NCBI GenBank assembly: GCA_016218825.1
Contig: JACRCV010000087.1
Coordinates: 1 to 64,000, forward strand
From: Deltaproteobacteria bacterium
GTDB lineage: Bacteria; Myxococcota; XYA12-FULL-58-9
Direction of reading: 5' to 3'
Length of the DNA stretch: 64,000 nt
Below the pieces are notes generated by a model, which saw nothing but the letters and a program-made list of their open reading frames with translations, was not told the origin of the DNA and made no database searches. This document shows, piece by piece, positions 55,517 to 62,632 of the stretch. The position numbers and the translations under genes are program-made. Position 1 is the stretch's first letter; every line of letters starts with the position of its first letter.

Positions 55517-57178
55517 GTGAAGCCGGACTCGGAGCCGTCGGTCACCGTCCTGGTCGCGAAGGTCGGCGGCTACGGCTCGCTGTCGCATCGCGACGAGCAG
55601 CTGACCCTCGAGCTGTTGAACGAGCACCAGCTCACGATCTCCGAGATGCTCGCCGCGCTCGGCGGCCAGAGCATCCAGGCGACGAGCGCCGCGATCGTGG
55701 CGCACTTCGACCACGCCTCGTTGGCGGCAGGTGCGGCGATCGAGCTCATCACCCACATGCGGCGCCGCAACGGCGTGGTCGCGAACGAGCGCCGGCTGTC
55801 GCTGCAGATTGGGATCCACGCCGCCCCCGGCGCGCTGGTGCCGGAGCCGACCTTGCGCGTCGCGCACTCTCTGGCGGGGATCGCGGCCGCGGGCGGCATC
55901 TGCGTCTCGGCGGCGGCCGCCAAAGCGCTCGGCGGTCGTCGGCCGATCTTGGAGCCGATGGGCCTGTCGCGCCTCGACGCTGCGTCGCCACCGCTCGAGG
56001 TGTTGCGCCTCCGCCTGCCGTGGGAACGGCGCGTCGCCCGCGGGCGGCGGTCTTGGGCCCGGGTCGTCACGCAGGTTACGCTCGTCGCTCTCGTGGCGCT
56101 CGGCGTCGGCCTGAGCGTCGCGCTCTACCGCGCCGGTCACCTGCCCCGACCCGCTGCGGTGGCGGTCTCGGCCCCGGTGCCCGTGCTCGCGGCGCCGCCA
56201 CCGGCCCTTGCGGCGGGGACCGCGGCTGCGACCTGTCCGGAGTCACTCAACAAGGGTCTGATGCTCTTGCGTCATGGGTCGGCCGCAGATCTCGTCGCGG
56301 CCGTCGCCCTGTTGCGCGGCGCGGCCGATGCCGCCCCCGCGTGCGCCGCCGCCCACCTTGGGCTCGCCGAAGGGTACGTACGCCTCGCTGTGAACGGCAC
56401 CGACCGCAGCGCGAGCTTCGAGCGCGCCGACGCCGCGGTCTCGAGAGCGTTGGCGTTGGCAGACGACGTCGCCGCCGCGCACGCGCTCGCCGCGACACTG
56501 GCGCGCCGGGTTGATTTCGACTGGAGGCGCAGCGAGGCCTCCCTGCAGAAAGCCCTGGAGATCGCTCCTGACGACCTGGCGGCCCATCTCGAGCGCGCCC
56601 TGCTGTTCACGACCCTCGGCGAGCCGGTCAAGGCCATGACCGAGGTCGAGAGCGCCCGCGCCTTGGATCCGCTGTCGGCTGCTACTCTCACGACGGTGGC
56701 GCAGATCGGCAATCTGACGCGGAACCCGACCATCGCCGTCGACGCCGCGCGGCAGGCGCTCGCGCTCGATCCGCTCGGGGCCGCGGCCACCGCCGAGCTG
56801 GCGCTCGCCCACCTCCACCTGGACAAGCTCAGCGAGGCGTCGGCTCTCGCACACCGAGCCGCAAAGCTCGCGCCCGACAGGCCGCGCTACGCCGGGATCC
56901 TCGGGGTGGCGCTGGCCCGCGCCGCTGAGACTTCGCGGGCGCGGGAGGTCCTGGCCACGCTCACCAACCACAGCGCCGACCGTCCCGAGGCCGCGACCAG
57001 CATCGCCTGGATCTATGCCGCCCTGGGCGAGACCGACGAGGCCGGCGGCTGGCTGATGAAGGCCTGCGAAGCCAAAGACGACGGCGCCTTGTACTTGCGG
57101 CTCGACCCGCTCTTCGACAGCCTTCGCCCAACCGCCGGGTTCGCGAGCGCCGAAGCCTGCATGAACCTACGTCGGTGA
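55517..57178 (+). CDS. Degenerate class III cyclase-domain membrane protein with TPR repeats
   Basis: 553 residues from GTG 55517, twenty bases after the rocD stop. Residues about 8-165 match the class III adenylate/guanylate cyclase fold (VTVLVAKVGGYGSLSHRDEQL, SIQATSAAIVAHFDHASLAAGAA, LQIGIHAAPG, HSLAGIAAAGGICVSAAAAKAL). The metal-binding Asp of the first strand (normally D-I-x-G-F/Y) is replaced: the strand reads AKVGGY. The second Asp is also missing. It is therefore probably not an active cyclase. One membrane helix at about 185-208 (VVTQVTLVALVALGVGLSVAL) is followed by about 340 residues of TPR helical repeats outside the membrane. A receptor or scaffold is likely. Confidence 0.7.
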   Translation: MKPDSEPSVTVLVAKVGGYGSLSHRDEQLTLELLNEHQLTISEMLAALGGQSIQATSAAIVAHFDHASLAAGAAIELITHMRRRNGVVANERRLSLQIGIHAAPGALVPEPTLRVAHSLAGIAAAGGICVSAAAAKALGGRRPILEPMGLSRLDAASPPLEVLRLRLPWERRVARGRRSWARVVTQVTLVALVALGVGLSVALYRAGHLPRPAAVAVSAPVPVLAAPPPALAAGTAAATCPESLNKGLMLLRHGSAADLVAAVALLRGAADAAPACAAAHLGLAEGYVRLAVNGTDRSASFERADAAVSRALALADDVAAAHALAATLARRVDFDWRRSEASLQKALEIAPDDLAAHLERALLFTTLGEPVKAMTEVESARALDPLSAATLTTVAQIGNLTRNPTIAVDAARQALALDPLGAAATAELALAHLHLDKLSEASALAHRAAKLAPDRPRYAGILGVALARAAETSRAREVLATLTNHSADRPEAATSIAWIYAALGETDEAGGWLMKACEAKDDGALYLRLDPLFDSLRPTAGFASAEACMNLRR

Positions 57179-57188
57179 CCGCGTCTCT

Positions 57189-57261
57189 ACCGTCTTCGCT
57201 TTGATTTGATTCCCGCGCCGCGGTTGCCGCGGCGCGGGAGTCAAGGACGGACGAAGACGGT
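57189..57261. repeat. Nested palindrome of 73 bases, repeat copy downstream of the TPR gene
   Basis: Outer arms ACCGTCTTCG (57189-57198) and CGAAGACGGT (57252-57261) enclose a very strong inner hairpin (57206-57244): an 18-base stem including one T-G wobble, with a TTG loop. The inner arm begins TTGATTCCCGCGCCGCGG, the same core as the repeats at 34545 and 57439. It lies 10 bases after the TGA of the TPR gene and could terminate transcription in both directions. Confidence 0.7.
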
Positions 57262-57438
57262 CTATGGCACGCAGCACTTGGTCGGATCTGCGCCCCTCGC
57301 CCCACTCGGGGGCGGGCACCGAGCAGCTGGCTTTGCCAGTGCGCGGTGCGGGGGCACGGGGGGACGCAGAGCCGGCGCTCCACCTTCGGCGTGGTCCGCG
57401 GACGGAGTGCGGGCGGGCGGTCCCCCCGCTAGGTTGGC

Positions 57439-57481
57439 TGGGGGTGGGGAGCGGCGCCGCATCGGCGGCGCGGGAATCAAA
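57439..57481 (-). repeat. Inverse repeat copy downstream of argF
   Basis: On the minus strand TTTGATTCCCGCGCCGC, a 7-base stem with a CGAT loop, then CTCCCCACCCCCA. It starts 17 bases after the argF stop. With the copy at 57206 it encloses about 280 bases as inverted ends. The space between (57262-57438) holds no gene. Confidence 0.6.
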
Positions 57482-57498
57482 GGCAGGTGCAGAGCCCT

Positions 57499-58497
57499 CT
57501 AGCGCCGCCGGGCTCGCTTGGCCTTGCCCTTCACGGGCTTGCGGCTGCTGCGTGCCGGCGCGCTCGACCCCTTGGCCTTCGTCCTGTGCCCGAGCAGGAA
57601 GAGCATCAGCGCCTTCTGGACGTGGAGGCGGTTCTCGGCCTGGTCGAACACCGCCGACTGCGGCCCGTCGATGACCTCGGCGGCCACCTCCTCGCCCCGG
57701 TGCGCCGGGAGGCAGTGGAGGAAGATGGCGTCCTTCTTGGCGCGGCTCATCAGGGCGCGGTCGACCTCGAAGCCGCGAAACGCCACCTTGCGTTTGTTGG
57801 CCTCGGTCTCCTGGCCCATCGACGCCCAGACGTCGGTGTAGACCGCGTCCGCCCCTTCGACCGCGGCCAGATCGGCCGTGACCTCGATCTTGGCGCCGGT
57901 CGCTGCGGCCTCCTGCTGCGCGGTCTGGACGATCTCCGGCCGCGGTTGGTAGCCGCGCGGCGCGATGACGCGGACGTGCATGCCGTAGCGCGCCCCGGCG
58001 AACATCAGCGAGTTCGCGACGTTGTTGCCGTCGCCGACGAACACCAGCTGCCGGCCGCGGGCGGCGCCCTTGTGCTCGACCACCGTCAGCACGTCGGCGA
58101 GCGCCTGGCAGGGATGCAGCAGGTCATCGAGGCCGTTGATAACCGGCACCCGACTGGAGCCGGCCAACGCTTCGACCTCGTCGTGGCCGAAGGTGCGGAT
58201 CATGATGATGTCGAGGTAACGCGACAACACCTTGCCGGTGTCGGTGATCGGCTCGCCGCGCCCGAGCTGGATGTCTTTCGCCGACAAGTAGATCGCGTGC
58301 CCGCCGAGCTGCAACATCCCGGACTCGAACGACACCCGGGTCCGTGTCGAGCTCTTCTGGAAGATCATCGCCAGCGTCTTGCCGACGAGAGCATGGGCAA
58401 ACGCCTGCGGCGTGTGCTTCACCTTTGCCGCGAGCCGCAGCACCGCTTCGTGCTCGGCGGTGGAGAAGTCGAGATCGGACAGGAAGTGGCGCACCAT
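57499..58497 (-). CDS. argF: Ornithine carbamoyltransferase
   Basis: 332 residues from ATG 58497; GGAG lies 12 bases upstream. A carbamoyl-phosphate domain with SSTRTRVSFE and HPCQALAD, and an ornithine domain with ADAVYTDVWASMGQE and HCLPAHRGEE. These motifs distinguish it from aspartate carbamoyltransferase. It joins ornithine and carbamoyl phosphate to form citrulline in arginine synthesis. Unusually, the last about 26 residues after LGHRTK are Lys/Arg/Ser-rich (SSRKPVKGKAKRARRR) and absent from normal enzymes of about 305-310 residues. The gene diverges from the JAMM gene by 88 bases. Confidence 0.93.
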   Translation of the reverse strand: MVRHFLSDLDFSTAEHEAVLRLAAKVKHTPQAFAHALVGKTLAMIFQKSSTRTRVSFESGMLQLGGHAIYLSAKDIQLGRGEPITDTGKVLSRYLDIIMIRTFGHDEVEALAGSSRVPVINGLDDLLHPCQALADVLTVVEHKGAARGRQLVFVGDGNNVANSLMFAGARYGMHVRVIAPRGYQPRPEIVQTAQQEAAATGAKIEVTADLAAVEGADAVYTDVWASMGQETEANKRKVAFRGFEVDRALMSRAKKDAIFLHCLPAHRGEEVAAEVIDGPQSAVFDQAENRLHVQKALMLFLLGHRTKAKGSSAPARSSRKPVKGKAKRARRR

Positions 58498-58585
58498 GAG
58501 GCAAGCTCCGAGTTTGAGTCGAAATCCGTTACCGTTGTTCGCGCTGGCAAGCAAGTGCCGCTGTCTGCATGATGGCCCGAGAGTC

Positions 58586-59038
58586 ATGGCGCGTCTGATC
58601 ATCACCGCGGCCCAGCTCCGGGTCGTCGACTACGAGGCGACCCACGCCTGGCCGGCCGAGTGCTGCGGCCTGCTGTTCGGCGCCGAGACCGACGCGGGCG
58701 ACCGCGTCGTCACCCACGTGTTGCCGAGCCCGAACCTGTTCGCCGGTGACAAACGGCAAGGTTACACCCTCGACCCGCGCGCCCTCTTGGTCGCAGAGCG
58801 CTTCGCGAGCCGGGGGCTCGCGACGTTGGGGCTGTACCACTCCCACCCACAGCCGCCGGCGTCGCCCAGCGAGACCGACCGCGCCGCCGGCACCTTCGGC
58901 TGGTCGTACCTGATCGTCGCGCTCGCCGACGGTCGCGTCGTCGAGACCAAGAGCTTCCGCCTCGCCGACGACGGCAGCCACTTCGAGGCCGAGGTGATCA
59001 CCAAGCAGGACGACGAGCCGGACGCCGGGACCGCCTGA
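58586..59038 (+). CDS. JAMM/MPN-domain metallopeptidase-like protein
   Basis: 150 residues from ATG 58586. A JAB1/MPN (Mov34) fold with the zinc motif: the acidic residue in WPAECCGLLFG and HSHPQPPASPSETD (H-x-H-x10-D). Bacterial members cleave isopeptide bonds of sulfur-carrier proteins or process Cys and thiolated metabolites (CysM/Mec+ type). No ThiS/MoaD-like or E1-like gene is adjacent, though thiI follows at 59090. No signal peptide. The family is sure; the substrate is unknown. Confidence 0.87.
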   Translation: MARLIITAAQLRVVDYEATHAWPAECCGLLFGAETDAGDRVVTHVLPSPNLFAGDKRQGYTLDPRALLVAERFASRGLATLGLYHSHPQPPASPSETDRAAGTFGWSYLIVALADGRVVETKSFRLADDGSHFEAEVITKQDDEPDAGTA

Positions 59039-59089
59039 GCCGCGTCGCGCTATGGTGCTCCGGCGCCGGAATCGCTATCTAGCCTGTCC

Positions 59090-60385
59090 ATGCGCTGCGA
59101 TGGCCTGATCCTGCACTACGCCGAGGTCGCGACCAAGGGCCGCAACCGACCGCTGTTCATCGGCAAGCTCGCGGAGAACGTCCAGCAAGCCCTCAGCGGC
59201 TTGCCCTTCGGCCGGGTCGAGCGCCTCTCGGGTCGGCTGTTCGTGCGGGCGCAGCAAGACGACCTGGACCTGGCGACGGTGCACGCGCGCCTGAAGACCG
59301 TCTACGGCCTGTCCTCGTACTCGCCGGTGGTGCGCACCGCCTTGGACCTCGACCGGATCAAAGAGCAGGCGCTGGCGCTGATCCAAGGCCGCACCTACAC
59401 CACCTTTCGGGTCAGCGCGCGGCGGGTGTTCAAGGATCTCCCCTATCCGTCGCTGATGGTCGACCGCGAGGTGGGCGCGTACCTGCTGCAGCACCACCCG
59501 GCGAAGGTGAAGCTCGAAGGCGCCGATCTGCAGGTCTACTGCGAGATGATGCCGGGGAGCGCCTATCTCTACGTCGACAAGTTCGCCGGCGCGTTGGGCC
59601 TGCCGGCGGGGATCAGCGGCAAGGTGATGTGCCTGCTGTCGGGGGGCATCGACTCGCCGGTCGCCGCCGCCCGGATGCAGCGGCGCGGCTGTCGGGTGTT
59701 CGCGACCCATTTTCACAGCCACCCGTTCTTGAGCCGCGCGTCCCAGGAGAAGGCGGTCGAGCTCGCAGAGCACCTCGCGGCCTACCAGGGCCAGATCACG
59801 TTGTTCCTGGTGCCGTTCGGCGAGCTGCAGCGCGAGATCGTGACCAACGCGCCGCCGGCGTTGCGGGTGGTGTTGTATCGCCGCTTCATGATCCGCATCG
59901 CCGCGACCCTCGCGGCGCAGTTCCGCTGCCGAGCGCTGGTGACCGGCGAGAGCCTGGGTCAGGTGGCGTCGCAGACCCTGTCGAACCTGGTCGCGATCAA
60001 CGCCGCGAGCCCATTGCCGATCCTGCGGCCGCTCATCGGCTTCGACAAGCAGGAGATCATCGCCGAGGCCAAGAAGCTCGGGACCTACGAGACCTCGATC
60101 CTGCCGGACGAAGACTGCTGCACCCTGTTCGTGCCGCGCGACCCCGAGACCCACGCGCGCGCAGAGGCGGTCACCAAGGCCGAGACCGCGCTCGACATCG
60201 AGCGCCTGTGCAGCGACGCGCTGACCCGCCACGAGCGCCGGGACCTCGCCGCCCCCTGGGTGACGCCGCGCGCGCCGCGCCACCCCGGTGTGCCGCAGGG
60301 CGACACGGTGTCGGAGCCGCGCGCCGCCGACCCCGAGACGCCCGCCGAGGAGCTGATCGATGAAGAGACCGACGCGCCCGCCTGA
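59090..60385 (+). CDS. thiI: tRNA 4-thiouridine sulfurtransferase ThiI
   Basis: 431 residues from ATG 59090. An N-terminal ferredoxin-like and THUMP region (about 1-165: YAEVATKGRNRPLF, RVSARRVFKDLPYPSLMVDREVG), then an adenylating PP-loop domain (SGGIDSPVAAARM) and FHSHPF, QTLSNL and DEDCCTLFVP signatures. ThiI makes 4-thiouridine in tRNA and supplies sulfur for thiazole. There is no C-terminal rhodanese domain, as in many bacteria that use a separate donor. The last about 50 residues are a Pro/Glu-rich tail. It overlaps rarA by 26 bases. Confidence 0.92.
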   Translation: MRCDGLILHYAEVATKGRNRPLFIGKLAENVQQALSGLPFGRVERLSGRLFVRAQQDDLDLATVHARLKTVYGLSSYSPVVRTALDLDRIKEQALALIQGRTYTTFRVSARRVFKDLPYPSLMVDREVGAYLLQHHPAKVKLEGADLQVYCEMMPGSAYLYVDKFAGALGLPAGISGKVMCLLSGGIDSPVAAARMQRRGCRVFATHFHSHPFLSRASQEKAVELAEHLAAYQGQITLFLVPFGELQREIVTNAPPALRVVLYRRFMIRIAATLAAQFRCRALVTGESLGQVASQTLSNLVAINAASPLPILRPLIGFDKQEIIAEAKKLGTYETSILPDEDCCTLFVPRDPETHARAEAVTKAETALDIERLCSDALTRHERRDLAAPWVTPRAPRHPGVPQGDTVSEPRAADPETPAEELIDEETDAPA

Positions 60386-61721
60386 CAAGGGCGCCGGCGA
60401 TCTCTTCGCCGCTGCCGCCGCCGCCGACCCGTCGCTGCGCCCGCTCGCCGACCGCATGCGCCCGAGGACCTTGGACGAGATCGTCGGCCAGGAGAAGATC
60501 CTCGCCCCCGGCCGCGCCATCCGCCAGCTGGTCGCCAAGGGGGAGATCGCGTCGATGATCCTCTGGGGACCGCCGGGGTCGGGGAAGACGACCCTGGCGC
60601 GGGCGCTGGCGGCGGAGCTCGCCGCCGACTTCGAGAGCGTCTCGGCGGTGATGAGCGGCGTCAAGGAGCTGCGCGAGGTCGTAGAGCGGGCGCGCGCCGC
60701 CCGCCAATACCATCGCAAGAAGACCGTGCTCTTCATCGACGAGATCCACCGCTTCAACAAGGCGCAGCAAGACGCGCTGCTGCCGCACGTCGAGACCGGC
60801 CTGGTGACGCTGATCGGCGCCACCACCGAGAACCCGTCGTTCGAGGTCAACGCCGCGCTGCTCTCCCGCTGCCGGGTCTTCGTCCTCGAGCCGATCCCGG
60901 CCGGGGCGCTCCTCGAGCTGCTGGCTCGGGCGCTCGCCGACCCGGAGCGCGGCCTCGGGGCCCGCAACCTCGGCGCCGCAAGGGAGATCCTCGAGGCGAT
61001 CGCCGCCGGCAGCCAGGGCGACGCCCGCCGGGCGCTCAACACCCTCGAGATCGCCGCCGACCTCGCGACCCAGGAGAAGGTCACGACCCTGTCGATCGCC
61101 CACGTCGAGGAGGCGACCCAACACAAGGCGCTGCTCTACGACAAGGCCGGCGAGGAGCACTACAACATCATCAGCGCCTTCATCAAATCGCTGCGCGGCA
61201 GCGACCCCGACGCCGCCACCTACTGGATGGTGCGGATGCTGGAGTCGGGCGAGGAGCCGCGCTTCATCTTGCGGCGCATGGTGATCTTCGCGAGCGAGGA
61301 CGTCGGCAACGCCGATCCGCGCGCCCTCGGAGTCGCGGTGAACGCGCTGCACGCGTTCGAGCTCGTCGGCCTGCCGGAAGGCGTGCTGCCGATGACCCAG
61401 GCCGCGACCTACCTCGCCTGCGCCCCCAAGTCGAACGCGGTGATCGTCGCCTACAAGGACGCCCGCCGTGACGTGCTCGAGCACGGGCCGCTGCCGGTGC
61501 CGAAGAAGCTCAGGAACGCGCCGACGGCGCTGATGAAGGGACCGGGCTACGGCCGCGACTACAAGTACCCGCACGAGTTCGACGGCCACTACGTACCGGA
61601 GCGCTATCTGCCCGACCGCCTCGCCGACACGACCTACTACCGTCCGAGCGGCGAGGGCGACGAGCAGGCGATCAAGGCGCGCCTCGATTCCTGGCGCGCG
61701 CAGACGGCGCGCAAGCCTTGA
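60360..61721 (+). CDS. rarA: Replication-associated recombination protein RarA (MgsA)
   Basis: 453 residues from ATG 60360, with GGAG seven bases upstream inside thiI. An AAA+ ATPase: Walker A GPPGSGKTT, Walker B VLFIDEIHRFNKAQQD, sensor region GATTENPSFEVN and arginine finger SRCRVF. The C-terminal MgsA domain (about 255-440: HYNIISAFIKSLRGSDPDAATYWMVRML, YKYPHEF) is characteristic. It handles stalled forks and is a clamp-loader relative. The length is normal. Translation of thiI and rarA is probably coupled. Confidence 0.94.
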   Translation: MKRPTRPPDKGAGDLFAAAAAADPSLRPLADRMRPRTLDEIVGQEKILAPGRAIRQLVAKGEIASMILWGPPGSGKTTLARALAAELAADFESVSAVMSGVKELREVVERARAARQYHRKKTVLFIDEIHRFNKAQQDALLPHVETGLVTLIGATTENPSFEVNAALLSRCRVFVLEPIPAGALLELLARALADPERGLGARNLGAAREILEAIAAGSQGDARRALNTLEIAADLATQEKVTTLSIAHVEEATQHKALLYDKAGEEHYNIISAFIKSLRGSDPDAATYWMVRMLESGEEPRFILRRMVIFASEDVGNADPRALGVAVNALHAFELVGLPEGVLPMTQAATYLACAPKSNAVIVAYKDARRDVLEHGPLPVPKKLRNAPTALMKGPGYGRDYKYPHEFDGHYVPERYLPDRLADTTYYRPSGEGDEQAIKARLDSWRAQTARKP

Positions 61722-62509
61722 GCCTGCCGATGTCGCTCTGGTCGCGTCTCCTCGCGCATCCGCTCACCGCCGGCCGGGCGCTCGACGACGTGCAGACGAC
61801 GGTGCTGCGCCGGCGCGTGATCGCGAGCAAGCCGTTCTTGCAGCAGCTCTACCGCGAGTGGTACCAGACGCTCGCCGCGAGCCTGCCGCCGGGGGCGGGT
61901 CGGGTGTTGGAGATCGGCTCGGGCGCCGGGTTCCTGCGCGAGGTCGTCCCCGACCTGATCACCTCGGACGTGCAGCCGCTCCCCGGCGTCGAGCGCACCC
62001 TCGACGCCGAGCAGCTGCCGTTTGCCGCCGGCGAGCTGAAGGCGATCCTGATGATCGACGTCCTGCATCACCTACGGCAGCCGGCGCGGTTCCTCGAGGA
62101 GGCGGCGCGCGTCGTGCGGCCGGGCGGGATCGTCGGCATGATCGAGCCGTGGGTGACACCGTGGTCGAGGCTGGTCTACGCCCATCTGCACCCCGAGCCC
62201 TTCGATCCCGAGGCCTCGTGGGAGGTGGACGGCGACGGCCCGCTGTCGCGCGCCAACGGCGCGTTGCCGTGGATCTTGTTCGCGCGGGACCGCGACCGCT
62301 TCGCGCGCCAAGAGCGCGAGTGGACGATCGCGACGATCCGGCCGCTGATGCCGGTCGCCTACCTGCTCGCCGGCGGCGTCTCGCTCCGGCTGTCGCTGCC
62401 GGGGCAGAGCTACCCGCTCGTGCGCCGCCTGGAGCGACTCCTCGGGCGCGCGACCGAAAAGACCGCGATGTTCGCCCACATCGTCCTCGAGCGCAGCGCG
62501 CCGAGGTGA
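61718..62509 (+). CDS. SAM-dependent methyltransferase
   Basis: 263 residues; the frame begins at TTG 61718, which overlaps the rarA stop, or at ATG 61730 four codons later. Class I Rossmann methyltransferase core (about 60-165): VLEIGSGAGFLREV (SAM glycine loop), LDAEQLPF, ILMIDVLHHL, RVVRPGGIVGMIEPW. The C-terminus is helical with PLMPVAYLLAGGVSLRL and ERLLGRA. These methyltransferases act on lipids, quinones or sugars; the substrate here is unknown. Tight coupling to rarA suggests co-transcription only. Confidence 0.85.
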   Translation: MSLPMSLWSRLLAHPLTAGRALDDVQTTVLRRRVIASKPFLQQLYREWYQTLAASLPPGAGRVLEIGSGAGFLREVVPDLITSDVQPLPGVERTLDAEQLPFAAGELKAILMIDVLHHLRQPARFLEEAARVVRPGGIVGMIEPWVTPWSRLVYAHLHPEPFDPEASWEVDGDGPLSRANGALPWILFARDRDRFARQEREWTIATIRPLMPVAYLLAGGVSLRLSLPGQSYPLVRRLERLLGRATEKTAMFAHIVLERSAPR

Positions 62510-62632
62510 TCGATCTGCAGGCAAAACCAGCGCTTTCTCGCGAAACCAATCGCCGCCGCTGCCGAAAACCTCAAGTGGTGCGGTCCGACCGCGGGCGCCG
62601 ACGACGGCGCGACGCCGCCCCTGGAGCAGCTG

